A program made the position numbers and the translations under genes. Shown piece after piece: positions 1 through 8,513 of a DNA stretch of 64,000 bases. The stretch's first letter is position 1. Each line of letters starts with the position of its first letter. The stretch spans positions 1 to 64,000 of the forward strand of contig NZ_JAAALL010000001.1 of assembly GCF_009906315.1 (NCBI RefSeq). The letters run 5' to 3'. This DNA is from Kineococcus vitellinus (GTDB lineage: Bacteria > Actinomycetota > Actinomycetes > Actinomycetales > Kineococcaceae). Under the pieces are notes generated by a model. The model was given only the letters and a program-made list of their open reading frames with translations, searched no databases and was not told where the DNA came from.

Positions 1-194
1 CTACCCCGGTCCCGACGCCCACCACGCCGCCCACCACCGCGCCCACCGGCTCCCTCACGAGCACGCCCACGCCCACGTCCACGCCCACGTCCACGCCGTC
101 CACGAGCGCACCCGCCCCGTGCCCCCCGCGGGGCAACGGCAACGGCAACGGGGGCGTCGGCAACGGCAACGGCAACGGCAACGACCACTGCTGA
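1..194 (+). CDS. 3' end of a Thr/Pro-rich, Gly-Asn-tailed protein (partial)
   Basis: An open frame (codons in phase with position 3) runs in from the left edge and stops at TGA 192-194. The visible 63 residues are a low-complexity Thr/Pro/Ser linker followed by Gly-Asn dipeptide repeats and the ending NDHC. Such tails occur on secreted or surface-anchored actinobacterial proteins, but no catalytic or folded domain is inside the window, so no function is assigned. The repeats are made of ACG-CCC and GGC-AAC codons and are prone to slippage. Confidence 0.55.
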   Translation, partial: TPVPTPTTPPTTAPTGSLTSTPTPTSTPTSTPSTSAPAPCPPRGNGNGNGGVGNGNGNGNDHC

Positions 195-227
195 CCCCCC
201 GGCGCGGCACGTCCTCGGGCGACCGCA

Positions 228-248
228 GCTGGTAGTGCCACTACCAGC
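228..248. promoter_or_regulatory. perfect 21-nt inverted repeat upstream of ilvD
   Basis: Two 10-bp arms match perfectly around a single central base. The core reads TGGTAGTG-C-CACTACCA. It ends 47 bp before the ilvD start codon. TGGT...ACCA half-sites with dyad symmetry are typical of GntR-type regulators (known for FadR-like operators). No T-run follows, so a terminator of the upstream gene is less likely. The cognate regulator is not identifiable here. Confidence 0.45.
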
Positions 249-295
249 ACCGGCGCCGTCTTCCCCGCGCGCCGGTCGTCGCCGACAGTGCTCCC

Positions 296-2152
296 GTGCC
301 TCCCCTCAGGTCTCGGACCGTCACGCACGGCCGCAACATGGCCGGCGCCCGCGCGCTGCTGCGCGCCGCCGGTGTGGCGCGCGAGGACTTCGGCAAGCCG
401 ATCGTCGCCGTCGCCAACAGCTTCACCGAGTTCGTCCCCGGCCACACCCACCTGCAGCCGGTGGGCCGCATCGTCTCCGCGGCGGTCCAGGCCGCCGGCG
501 GCATCGCGCGCGAGTTCAACACCATCGCGGTCGACGACGGCATCGCGATGGGCCACGACGGGATGCTGTACTCGCTGCCCTCGCGCGACCTCATCGCCGA
601 CTCCGTGGAGTACATGGTCGAGGCGCACCGCGCCGACGCCCTGGTCTGCATCAGCAACTGCGACAAGATCACCCCGGGGATGCTCATGGCCGCGCTGCGG
701 CTGGACATCCCCACCGTGTTCGTCTCCGGCGGCCCGATGGAGGGCGGGCGGACCGTCCTCGTCGACGGCACCGTGCGCAGCCGGCTGAACCTCGTCTCCG
801 CGATCGCCGACGCCGTGGCCGACGACGTCTCCGACGAGGACATCGCCCGCATCGAGGAGGCCGCCTGCCCCACCTGCGGCTCGTGCTCGGGCATGTTCAC
901 CGCGAACTCGATGAACTGCCTCACCGAGGCGCTCGGCCTGGCGCTGCCCGGCAACGGTTCCGTCCTGGCCACCCACACCGCGCGCCGCGCCCTCTACGAG
1001 GACGCCGGGCGCACCGTCGTGCAGATCGCGCAGCGCTGGTACGAGCAGGACGACGCGAGCGTGCTGCCGCGCAACGTCGCCTCCCGCGCCGCGTTCGACA
1101 ACGCCATGTCGCTGGACATCGCGATGGGCGGGTCCACCAACACGATCCTGCACCTGCTGGCCGCCGCGCAGGAGGCGGGGCTGGACTACACGCTGCACGA
1201 CGTCGAGCAGCGCTCGCGGCAGGTGCCGTGCCTGACGAAGGTCGCCCCCAACGGCACGTACCTCATGGAGGACGTGCACCGCGCCGGCGGGATCCCCGCG
1301 ATCCTCGGCGAGCTGGACCGCGCGGGCCTGCTCGACCACGACGTCAGCACCGTGCACTCCGCCTCGATGGCCGAGTGGCTGAAGACGTGGGACGTGCGGG
1401 GCGGTTCGCCCTCCCCCGAGGCCGTCGAGCTGTTCCACGCCGCCCCCGGCTGCGTGCGATCGGCGACGGCGTTCTCGCAGTCCGAGCGCTGGGAGTCCCT
1501 GGACACCGATGCCGCGGGCGGCTGCATCCGCGACGTCGGGCACGCCCACTCCACCGACGGCGGCCTGGCCGTGCTGCGCGGGAACCTCTCCCCCGACGGC
1601 GCGGTGGTCAAGACCGCCGGCGTCGACGAGTCGATCTGGACGTTCTCCGGCCCGGCCGTGGTGGTGGAGTCCCAGGAGGACGCCGTCGAGGCGATCCTCA
1701 CCGGGCGCATCAGCGCCGGCGACGTGGTGGTCATCCGCTACGAGGGCCCGCGCGGCGGCCCGGGCATGCAGGAGATGCTCTACCCGACCTCCTACCTCAA
1801 GGGCCGCGGGCTGGGGAAGGTGTGCGCGCTGGTCACCGACGGGCGCTTCTCCGGGGGCACCTCGGGGCTGTCCATCGGGCACGTCTCCCCCGAGGCGGCC
1901 GCCGGCGGCACCATCGCGCTCGTCGAGGACGGCGACACCGTCGTCGTCGACATCCCGAACCGCGTGCTGCGCCTGGACGTGCCGCCGGAGGAGCTGCAGC
2001 GCCGGCGCGCCGCCCTCGAGGCCGGCCGCGGCTACCGGCCGGCCGCACCGCGCCCGCGCAGGGTGTCCACGGCGCTGCAGGCCTACGCGGCCCTGGCGCT
2101 GTCGGCCGACAAGGGCGCCGTGCGCGACGTCGGCCGCTTCAGCGGCGGGTGA
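296..2152 (+). CDS. ilvD: dihydroxy-acid dehydratase, E. coli-type IlvD
   Basis: The 618-residue protein matches the length and full pattern of E. coli IlvD (616 aa). IlvD dehydrates 2,3-dihydroxy-isovalerate and 2,3-dihydroxy-3-methylvalerate to the 2-keto acids for valine and isoleucine in the cytoplasm. The N-terminus reads [20 protein letters not shown]. Iron-sulfur ligand motifs are CISNCDK (C118, C122) and [10 protein letters not shown] (C191, C194, C197); [14 protein letters not shown] and [10 protein letters not shown] are the later ED-family signatures. The GTG start lies at the conserved N-terminus. There is no strong Shine-Dalgarno; GACAGT sits six bases before the start, so it may be leaderless. 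The 3' end overlaps the convergent MaoC gene by 14 bp. Confidence 0.95.
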   Translation: MPPLRSRTVTHGRNMAGARALLRAAGVAREDFGKPIVAVANSFTEFVPGHTHLQPVGRIVSAAVQAAGGIAREFNTIAVDDGIAMGHDGMLYSLPSRDLIADSVEYMVEAHRADALVCISNCDKITPGMLMAALRLDIPTVFVSGGPMEGGRTVLVDGTVRSRLNLVSAIADAVADDVSDEDIARIEEAACPTCGSCSGMFTANSMNCLTEALGLALPGNGSVLATHTARRALYEDAGRTVVQIAQRWYEQDDASVLPRNVASRAAFDNAMSLDIAMGGSTNTILHLLAAAQEAGLDYTLHDVEQRSRQVPCLTKVAPNGTYLMEDVHRAGGIPAILGELDRAGLLDHDVSTVHSASMAEWLKTWDVRGGSPSPEAVELFHAAPGCVRSATAFSQSERWESLDTDAAGGCIRDVGHAHSTDGGLAVLRGNLSPDGAVVKTAGVDESIWTFSGPAVVVESQEDAVEAILTGRISAGDVVVIRYEGPRGGPGMQEMLYPTSYLKGRGLGKVCALVTDGRFSGGTSGLSIGHVSPEAAAGGTIALVEDGDTVVVDIPNRVLRLDVPPEELQRRRAALEAGRGYRPAAPRPRRVSTALQAYAALALSADKGAVRDVGRFSGG

Positions 2153-3041
2153 GGCGTCCCGTCAGGTGCACCCTGGAACCGTCGCGGCTGCGCACCGCGG
2201 TCTCCCAGCCGCCGGGGACCTGCCGCGCGACGTGCCGCACGGTCGAGGGCAGCAGCAGCGGCGCGCCGAACGCGACCTCGAAGCGGGCCGCGGCCGGGGC
2301 CGGGCCGCCGAGGGCGGCCAGGCTGCGCGAGGCGGTCCAGACCCCGTGCGCCAGCGCTCGGCGGAAACCCAGCAGCCGGGCGGTGGGCCGGGACAGGTGG
2401 ATGGGGTTGACGTCGCCGCTGAGCGCCGCGTACTCACGGCCGGTGTCGGCGGGCACCCGCCACAGCGTCCCCTCGCCCTCGGGCGCCGGCAGCCGCTCCT
2501 CGGCCACGGGCGTCCCCGGCATCCGCACCCCGCGCGCCAGGTAGCGGCTGCGCCCGGACCAGACGACCTGCGCGGTGCCGGCCCGGCTGACCTCGGTCAG
2601 CAGCTCGACGGTCGCGCCGCGCTGGTGCGCGCGCATGCCGACCGCCCGCACGAACACGTCGAGGGGGGCGTCGACCGGCAGCGGCGCGGACTGCTCGAAG
2701 CTCTGGCGCACGTGCACCAGGCCCAGCAGCCGGAAGGGGAACGGCTCGCGCACGAGCAGGTCCACCTGCAACCCGAAACCCAGCAGGTGCGGCACCGGCA
2801 GCGGCAGCACGTCGCGCACGGGGAACCCGGTGGCCCGGCAGAACGCCGCCACCCGCTCGACGTCGGCGCGCACGCCCTGCGCGCGCACGGTCGTGCGGGG
2901 GAAGTCGACGGCGCGCCGCGGGCGGCGCAGCAGCGAGCGCGCGTACAGCGGCGCCAGCGGCGGCGGGCCGTCGACCGTGCGCACGCCGGCGGCCTGCGAG
3001 GAGGCGGGGCCGGTGCCCGCGCGGCCCGTGGAGCGGCCCAT
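2139..3041 (-). CDS. MaoC-like (R)-3-hydroxyacyl thioester dehydratase, HtdX type
   Basis: A 300-residue protein with a hot-dog hydratase 2 signature in its second half: [15 protein letters not shown], then [11 protein letters not shown]. The Asp and His of this motif form the catalytic dyad in MaoC/R-specific enoyl-CoA hydratases, which interconvert 3-hydroxyacyl and trans-2-enoyl thioesters. The first half looks like a degenerate hot-dog repeat. The start ATG overlaps the TGA of the upstream reductase by one base (TGATG), showing translational coupling. The order thiolase, FabG4-like, MaoC matches Mycobacterium tuberculosis fadA2-fabG4-htdX (Rv0243-Rv0242c-Rv0241c), which supports the HtdX-type call. 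Confidence 0.85.
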   Translation of the reverse strand: MGRSTGRAGTGPASSQAAGVRTVDGPPPLAPLYARSLLRRPRRAVDFPRTTVRAQGVRADVERVAAFCRATGFPVRDVLPLPVPHLLGFGLQVDLLVREPFPFRLLGLVHVRQSFEQSAPLPVDAPLDVFVRAVGMRAHQRGATVELLTEVSRAGTAQVVWSGRSRYLARGVRMPGTPVAEERLPAPEGEGTLWRVPADTGREYAALSGDVNPIHLSRPTARLLGFRRALAHGVWTASRSLAALGGPAPAAARFEVAFGAPLLLPSTVRHVARQVPGGWETAVRSRDGSRVHLTGRLTRR

Positions 3042-4402
3042 CACGCCCCCAGCACGCTCTGGCCGCAGACCCGCAGCACCTGGCCGTCGATCCCGGCCGC
3101 GTCCGGCTGGGCGAGCCAGGCGACGGCCTCGGCGACGTCGACCGGCAGCCCGCCCTGCAGCAGGCTGGAGGCGCGCCGGCCCACCTCGCGCGGCACGGGC
3201 GGCATCGCGGCCGTCATCGGCGTCTCGACGAACCCGGGGGCGACCGCGTTGACGGCCATCCCGCGCTCGGCCAGCGGGGCGGCCAGCGCCTCGACCATCC
3301 CCACCAGCCCCGCCTTGCTCGTGGCGTAGTTCGTCTGGCCCTTGGCCCCGGCCACGCCGTTGATGGAGGACAGGCACACCAGGCGCGCCCCGGGCGCCAG
3401 CGCGCCGGTGCGCTCCAGCAGCCCGGCGGTCAGCCGCAGCGGAGCCAGCAGGTTCACGCCCAGGACGGCGTCCCAGGCGGCCGCGTCGAGCTTCACGAAC
3501 GAGCGGTCGCGGGTGACGCCGGCGTTGTGGACGACGACGTCGGCGCCGTCGAAGCGGACGGCGAGGTGGTCGGCGAGGCGGGCCGGGGCGTCGTCGGCCG
3601 TGACGTCCAGGTGCAGCGTCGAGCCGTGGACGCGGTTGGCGACGGCGGCCAGGCGCTCCCCGGCGGCGGCCACGTCGACGCAGACGACGTGGTGGCCCGA
3701 GCGGGCCAGGACCTCCGCGCACGCCGCGCCGATCCCCTGCGCCGCACCGGTGACGACGGCCACGCGCCGCTCGCGCGCGGGCACGGGGACCCCCGGGCCG
3801 ACGACGAGCGGCTGGCCGTCGACGAACGCCGAGCGCGCCGAGCAGAGGAACTCCAGCGCCGAGCGCAGCGCGGTGCCCGCGCCGGTGGCCACGCGCAGCA
3901 GGTTCACGGTCGTCCCGCCGCGGGCCTCCTTGCCCAGGGAGCGGGCGAAGCCCTCCAGCCCGCGCTGGACGGCCCGCGCCTCGGGGTCGGGGAACTCCTG
4001 CGGCAGGCCGGTCAGCAGGACGACGCGCCCCGAGGGCGCCGTCCGCGCGAACGCCGGGGCCAGCTGCTCGCGCAGCGCCGCCAGCTCGGCGACCCGGCGC
4101 ACGCCGGTGGCCTCGACGACGACCGCGCCGAGGCGGTCCTCGCCGGCGGCCGCGAGGTCGTCCAGGACCCGCGCACCGGCCTCGCGCAGCCAGCCGGCGA
4201 CCTGCGCGGAGCGCGTCGCCCCGGCGAGCTCGACGACGAGCGCGGGACCGGTCAGCAGCTCCTGGCCGGGTTCGAAGCGGCGCAGCCGCGGCGGCCGGGG
4301 CAGCCCGGCGCGCGCGGCCAGCAGCGCTCCCGGCCCGGAGCGCACGAACGCGCCGTAGGGGTCCTGCCCCAGCGGGTTCGGAACCTTCGGCAGGTTCGGC
4401 AT
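3041..4402 (-). CDS. fabG4: high-molecular-weight 3-oxoacyl-thioester reductase, FabG4 type
   Basis: A 453-residue short-chain dehydrogenase with an extra N-terminal flavodoxin-like domain of about 200 residues, as in M. tuberculosis FabG4 (454 aa). The C-terminal half has the nucleotide motif VTGAAQGIG, NAG (HNAGVTRD), the catalytic Ser (SSINGVAG) and the YATSK pair, and the PGFVETPM loop. The known FabG4 reduces 3-oxoacyl-CoA with NADH. Start ATG 4402 overlaps the thiolase stop (TGATG), and its own stop overlaps the MaoC start in the same way, so the three products are probably made in step. Confidence 0.9.
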   Translation of the reverse strand: MPNLPKVPNPLGQDPYGAFVRSGPGALLAARAGLPRPPRLRRFEPGQELLTGPALVVELAGATRSAQVAGWLREAGARVLDDLAAAGEDRLGAVVVEATGVRRVAELAALREQLAPAFARTAPSGRVVLLTGLPQEFPDPEARAVQRGLEGFARSLGKEARGGTTVNLLRVATGAGTALRSALEFLCSARSAFVDGQPLVVGPGVPVPARERRVAVVTGAAQGIGAACAEVLARSGHHVVCVDVAAAGERLAAVANRVHGSTLHLDVTADDAPARLADHLAVRFDGADVVVHNAGVTRDRSFVKLDAAAWDAVLGVNLLAPLRLTAGLLERTGALAPGARLVCLSSINGVAGAKGQTNYATSKAGLVGMVEALAAPLAERGMAVNAVAPGFVETPMTAAMPPVPREVGRRASSLLQGGLPVDVAEAVAWLAQPDAAGIDGQVLRVCGQSVLGA

Positions 4403-5676
4403 CACGCCTCCACCAGGGCCGCGATGCCCTGGCCGCCGGCGGCGCAGATCGAGATCAGCGCCCGGCCGCCGCCGCGCTCGGCGAGCAGCTTGGCCGTCGT
4501 GGCGAGGATGCGGGCGCCGGTCGCGGCGAACGGGTGGCCGGTCGCCAGCGAGGAGCCGACGGGGTTCAGCCGGGCGCGGTCGACGCTGCCCAGCGGCTTC
4601 TCCAGCCCGAGCCGGTCGCGGCAGAATTCCTCGTCCTCCCAGGCGGCGAGGGTGGCGAGCACGGTGGAGGCGAACGCCTCGTGGACCTCGACCACGTCGA
4701 GGTCGTCGAGCGTGAGCCCGTTGCGCTGCAGCAACCGCGGTACCGCCCACACGGGCGCGGTGAGCAGGCCCTCGCCGTGGACGTGGTCGACGGCCGCGGT
4801 CTCGGCGTCCACGAGGTGGGCGAGCACCGGCAGCCGGTGCTGCGCGGCCCACTCGTCGCTGGCCAGCAGGACGACCGCGGCGCCGTCGGTGAGCGGGGTG
4901 GAGTTCCCGGCGGTCATCGTCGCAGGCTGCTCGAGGTCGCGGCCGAACACCGGCGGCAGCGCCGCGAGCTTCTCCAGCGAGGTGTCCGGGCGCAGCAGGT
5001 CGTCGCGGCGCACCCCGAGGTAGGGGGTGAGCAGGTCGTCGAGGAAACCGCGCTCGTAGGCCGCGGCGAGGTTGCGGTGGCTGGCCAGCGCCAGCTCGTC
5101 CTGCGCCTGGCGGGAGACCTCCCACGCCGCCGCCGTGCGGGCCGCGTGCTCGCCCATCGACAGCCCCGTGCGGGGCTCGGCGTTGCGCGGCGGCACCGGC
5201 CGCAGCTGGCCGGGGCGCAGGCGCGAGAGCGCCGCGAGCCGGGCCGCGGGGGTGCGGGCGCGGCTCAGGTCCAGCAGCACCCGGCGCAGGCGGTCGTCGA
5301 GGGCGATGGGCGCGTCGCTGGCCGAGTCCGCGCCGCCGGCGATCCCGGACTCCACCTGCCCCAGGGCGATCTTGTTGGCGAGCAGGACGGCGGTCTCCAG
5401 ACCCGTCGCGCACGCCTGCTGCACGTCGTAGGCGGGGGTCGCGGCGTCCAGGGCGGTGGACAGCACCGCCTCGCGGGTGAGGTTCAGGTCGCGGCTGTGC
5501 TTGAGGACGGCGCCGGCGACGACCTCGCCGAGGCGTTCCCCGGCCAGCCCGCAGCGGGCGACCAGGCCGTCGAGCGCGGCGACGAGCAGGTCCTGCGCGG
5601 ACACCTGCGCGTAGCGGCGCCCGGCCCGGACGAAGGGGGTGCGGTTGCCGGCGACGATCGCGGCGCGTCTGGTCAC
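4402..5676 (-). CDS. fadA2: acetyl-CoA C-acyltransferase (thiolase), FadA2 type
   Basis: A 424-residue thiolase. The nucleophilic Cys is in QQACATGLETA, the catalytic His in ATGHPFAATGAR, and the second Cys in ISICAAGGQG. Thiolases cleave 3-ketoacyl-CoA to acyl-CoA plus acetyl-CoA, or run the reverse condensation. It is the first gene of the minus-strand lipid operon and is divergent from a TetR regulator across about 100 bp, suggesting shared control. FadA2 is the name used for the mycobacterial gene in the same syntenic order; substrate range cannot be read from sequence. Confidence 0.9.
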   Translation of the reverse strand: MTRRAAIVAGNRTPFVRAGRRYAQVSAQDLLVAALDGLVARCGLAGERLGEVVAGAVLKHSRDLNLTREAVLSTALDAATPAYDVQQACATGLETAVLLANKIALGQVESGIAGGADSASDAPIALDDRLRRVLLDLSRARTPAARLAALSRLRPGQLRPVPPRNAEPRTGLSMGEHAARTAAAWEVSRQAQDELALASHRNLAAAYERGFLDDLLTPYLGVRRDDLLRPDTSLEKLAALPPVFGRDLEQPATMTAGNSTPLTDGAAVVLLASDEWAAQHRLPVLAHLVDAETAAVDHVHGEGLLTAPVWAVPRLLQRNGLTLDDLDVVEVHEAFASTVLATLAAWEDEEFCRDRLGLEKPLGSVDRARLNPVGSSLATGHPFAATGARILATTAKLLAERGGGRALISICAAGGQGIAALVEA

Positions 5677-5734
5677 GGGACCTCCTCGGACGACGTTGAC
5701 CTGCTCAGGAGCTGCTCGGAAGCTACCAGGTACT

Positions 5735-5767
5735 CGGGGTACCGGATACCCGTCGTGCGGGGTACCG
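5735..5767. promoter_or_regulatory. two direct CGGGGTACCG repeats in the fadA2/tetR divergent region
   Basis: The 10-mer CGGGGTACCG occurs at 5735-5744 and 5758-5767, 23 bp apart (about two helical turns). A near-dyad with GGATACCCG lies between them. They sit between the divergent thiolase operon and the TetR gene. The second copy covers the probable -10 of the TetR gene (TACCGT 5763-5768). A pair of sites for the adjacent TetR protein is the natural reading; this is inference. Confidence 0.45.
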
Positions 5768-5768
5768 T
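5763..5768 (+). promoter_or_regulatory. -10 hexamer TACCGT, leaderless promoter of the TetR gene
   Basis: TACCGT fits the actinobacterial TANNNT -10 and lies exactly six bases before GTG 5775, so transcription would start at or next to the start codon. No Shine-Dalgarno is present, which agrees with a leaderless message. Confidence 0.5.
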
Positions 5769-5774
5769 CGAGAC

Positions 5775-6419
5775 GTGGACACCGTCACGGAGGACGGCCG
5801 GCGGACCCGGTGGGCCGAGCACCGCCGCCGCCGGCGCGAGGAGCTCGTGACGGCTGCCCTGCGCGCGATCACCACCCACGGCGCGGGGATCGGCATGGAC
5901 GACCTCGCCGCCGCCGCCGGGACGAGCAAGACCGTGCTCTACCGGCACTTCGCCGACAAGGAGGACCTCTACCTCGCCGTCGCCGACCGGGTGAACTCGA
6001 CGATCGTGCGGGAGCTGCGCGCGGCCGTCGCGGCGGCCGACGGCCCGCGCGACGCGCTCGCCGCGATCACCTCCGCCTACGTGCACCTCGTGGAGGCCGA
6101 CCCGGAGGTCTACCGGTTCGTCGTCTCCCACCCGTTCCTGGAACGCCCGCTGACCACCGACCCGGTGCAGCGCATCTCCGGCGCCATCGCCGACGAGGCC
6201 GCCCGCACCATCACGGTGCACCTGCGCCTGGCCGGCGCGCGCGACACCTCCGCCGACGCGCTCGCCCACGGGCTCATCGCCCTCATCCGCACCGCCGCCG
6301 ACCGGTGGACCACGAGCCCGGACCCGGTCCCGGCCGCCACCCTCGTCGACGACCTGATCCAGCTGGCCTGGGGCGGCCTGGACGCCGTGCTCGCCCCCGC
6401 TCCCGAGGAGGTCCCGTGA
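5775..6419 (+). CDS. TetR/AcrR family transcriptional regulator
   Basis: A 214-residue regulator. The N-terminal helix-turn-helix spans about residues 20-65 and contains GMDDLAAAAGTSKTVLYRHFADKE in pieces, a classic TetR DNA-binding pattern. The C-terminal helical region is the ligand and dimer domain. It lies divergent to the fadA2 operon and upstream of an acyl-CoA oxidase/dehydrogenase that starts within its stop codon (GTGA overlap). The simplest model is a repressor that senses an acyl-CoA and controls both sides. GTG 5775 is chosen because a TANNNT -10 stands six bases before it. Confidence 0.85.
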   Translation: MDTVTEDGRRTRWAEHRRRRREELVTAALRAITTHGAGIGMDDLAAAAGTSKTVLYRHFADKEDLYLAVADRVNSTIVRELRAAVAAADGPRDALAAITSAYVHLVEADPEVYRFVVSHPFLERPLTTDPVQRISGAIADEAARTITVHLRLAGARDTSADALAHGLIALIRTAADRWTTSPDPVPAATLVDDLIQLAWGGLDAVLAPAPEEVP

Positions 6420-8374
6420 CCACGACCACCGAACGCCCCGCCGCCGAGCGGGCCCCGGCCCCGGCGAGCGCCCCCGTCGACCGCGAGGCGCTGCGCGCGC
6501 TGGTGGACGGCCGCTTCCGCGCCGAGCGCGAGCAGGCCCGCCGCGACTTCCCCGCCGACCTGTTCGGGGTCACCGACCACCTGAGCACCCGCGAGCACCG
6601 CGACCTCACCCGGCGGCGGCTGCGCACCCTCGCCGAGCTCGGCGGGCACGAGCTCGGGTACTCCTCGCGCTGGGGCGGGGGCGACTCCCCCGGCGGGCAG
6701 GTCTCGCAGTTCGAGATGCTCGGGTTCGGCGACGCCTCGCTGATGATCAAGTCCGGCGTGCAGTGGGGGCTGTTCGGCGGCGCCGTGCAGGCCCTGGGCA
6801 CCGAGCGCCACCACGCGGACCTGCTGCCGCGCCTGCTGCGCCTGGAGCTCGTCGGCTGCTTCGCGATGACCGAGACCGGCCACGGCTCCGACGTCGCCTC
6901 GATCGGCACCACCGCCGTCTACGACGCGGCGGCGCAGGAGTTCGTCATCACGACCCCGGACCCCTCCTGCCGCAAGGACTACGTCGGCGGCGCGGCCGAG
7001 GACGCCGACGTCGCCGTCGTCTTCGCCCAGCTCCTCACCGGCGGCGAGCACCGCGGCGTGCACGCCTTCGTCGTCCCGCTGCGCGTCGACGGCGAGGACG
7101 CCCCCGGCGTCCGGCGCGGCGACGACGGGCGCAAGATGGGCCTCAACGGCATCGACAACGGGCGGCTCTCCTTCGAGGGCGTGCGGGTCCCGCGCACCGC
7201 GCTGCTGAACCGCTACGCCGACGTCGCCGAGGACGGCACGTACTCCAGCCCCGTGGCCAGCGCGAACTCCCGGTTCTTCACGATGCTCGGCGCGCTCGTC
7301 AAGGGCCGGGTCAGCGTCTCCGGCGGCGCCCTCTCGCAGACCAAGACCGCCCTGGAGATCGCCCTGCGCTACGCGCAGCGGCGCACCCAGTTCCAGCGCC
7401 CCGGCGGCGACGGCGAGGTCGTCCTGCTCGACTACCTGGCCCACCAGCGCCGGCTGCTCGTGCCGCTGGCGACGACCTACGCGCTGAGCTTCGCCCAGGA
7501 CGACCTGCTCGGGGAGATGGACGAGCTGCTGAAGGTGCAGCTGGCCGGCGAGGAGGCCGACCCCACCCGCCAGCGCGCCTTCGAGGCGCACGCGGCCGGC
7601 ATGAAGGTCGCCTCCACCTGGCACGCCACCCGCACCATCCAGACCTGCCGCGAGGCGTGCGGCGGCAACGGCTACCTCTCGGAGTCCCGGCTGCCCCAGC
7701 TGAAGGCCGACACCGATGTCTTCACCACCTTCGAGGGCGACAACACCGTCCTGCTGCAGCTGGTCGCCAAGAGCCTGCTGACCTCCTACGCGCAGCAGTT
7801 CTCCGACCTGGACACCCTCGGCATGGCCAGGTTCGCCACCCGCGACTTCGTCTCCACCTACGCCGGCCGCAGCCCCGCCCGCTCGCTGGTGGCCGACGTC
7901 GTCGAGGCCGGTCGAGTGCCCGAGGACCTGCACGACCGCGCCTGGCAGCTGCGGATGCTCGCCGACCGCGAGCGCCACGTCGTGGAGTCGCTGGCCAAGC
8001 GGATGCGCAAGGCGCGCTCGCGCCCCGAGGGCGAGCGGTTCGAGGCCGTCGACGACCTGCAGGACCACCTGCTGCTGGCCGGCCGCGTGCACGTGGACCG
8101 CGTCGTGGCCGAGGCGTTCGCCGCGGCCATCGCCCGCTGCGACGACCCGGCGATCGCCGCGCTGCTCTCCGACGTCTGCGACCTGCACCTGCTGGCGCTG
8201 CTGGAGGCGGACAAGGGCTGGTACCTGCAGCACCGCCGGATGACGACGCTGCGCGCCAAGGCCATCACCTCGGCGGTCAACGCGCTGTGCCGCCGGCTGC
8301 GCCCGCGCACCGACGACCTGCTCGCGGGTTTCGGCATCCCGCGCGAGTGGCTGGCCTCCACGCTCGTCGGCTGA
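6416..8374 (+). CDS. acyl-CoA oxidase/dehydrogenase family protein
   Basis: A 652-residue flavoprotein, longer than typical acyl-CoA dehydrogenases (about 380-400 aa) and close to the acyl-CoA oxidase branch. Signatures include CFAMTETGHGSDV (middle domain, FAD/substrate), RVSVSGGALSQTKTAL, CREACGGNGY and TFEGDNTVLLQ, the last two being diagnostic of peroxisomal-type acyl-CoA oxidases. It would introduce a trans-2 double bond in acyl-CoA, with either oxygen or an electron-transfer flavoprotein as acceptor; sequence alone does not settle which. GTG 6416 overlaps the TetR stop by four bases, so the regulator and enzyme form one operon. Confidence 0.85.
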   Translation: MTTTTERPAAERAPAPASAPVDREALRALVDGRFRAEREQARRDFPADLFGVTDHLSTREHRDLTRRRLRTLAELGGHELGYSSRWGGGDSPGGQVSQFEMLGFGDASLMIKSGVQWGLFGGAVQALGTERHHADLLPRLLRLELVGCFAMTETGHGSDVASIGTTAVYDAAAQEFVITTPDPSCRKDYVGGAAEDADVAVVFAQLLTGGEHRGVHAFVVPLRVDGEDAPGVRRGDDGRKMGLNGIDNGRLSFEGVRVPRTALLNRYADVAEDGTYSSPVASANSRFFTMLGALVKGRVSVSGGALSQTKTALEIALRYAQRRTQFQRPGGDGEVVLLDYLAHQRRLLVPLATTYALSFAQDDLLGEMDELLKVQLAGEEADPTRQRAFEAHAAGMKVASTWHATRTIQTCREACGGNGYLSESRLPQLKADTDVFTTFEGDNTVLLQLVAKSLLTSYAQQFSDLDTLGMARFATRDFVSTYAGRSPARSLVADVVEAGRVPEDLHDRAWQLRMLADRERHVVESLAKRMRKARSRPEGERFEAVDDLQDHLLLAGRVHVDRVVAEAFAAAIARCDDPAIAALLSDVCDLHLLALLEADKGWYLQHRRMTTLRAKAITSAVNALCRRLRPRTDDLLAGFGIPREWLASTLVG

Positions 8375-8513
8375 CCGGGGCACGACCGGAGCGCCCTGCA
8401 CCCGGTCGGGGGAACGCGGCCGGGGAAGGCGGCGAAGGCGCTCCGCGGCGCCGGCGCCCGTGCCACGCTCGGAGGGTCCTGCGCACCGCAGGGGTCCACC
8501 GAGGTCGCCGGGG
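8375..8513. other. intergenic region without recognised feature
   Basis: GC-rich spacer between the acyl-CoA oxidase/dehydrogenase and the next plus-strand gene. I see no clear terminator hairpin and no -10 at the leaderless distance. Confidence 0.4.

Noticed and set aside
235-2544. 769-codon plus-strand frame across ilvD
   Set aside because: Arg/Pro/Gly-rich shadow of ilvD in another frame; the ilvD frame has full conserved motifs.
1509-3329. 606-codon plus-strand frame over ilvD and the MaoC gene
   Set aside because: Low-complexity composition typical of out-of-frame high-GC DNA; it crosses two well-supported genes.
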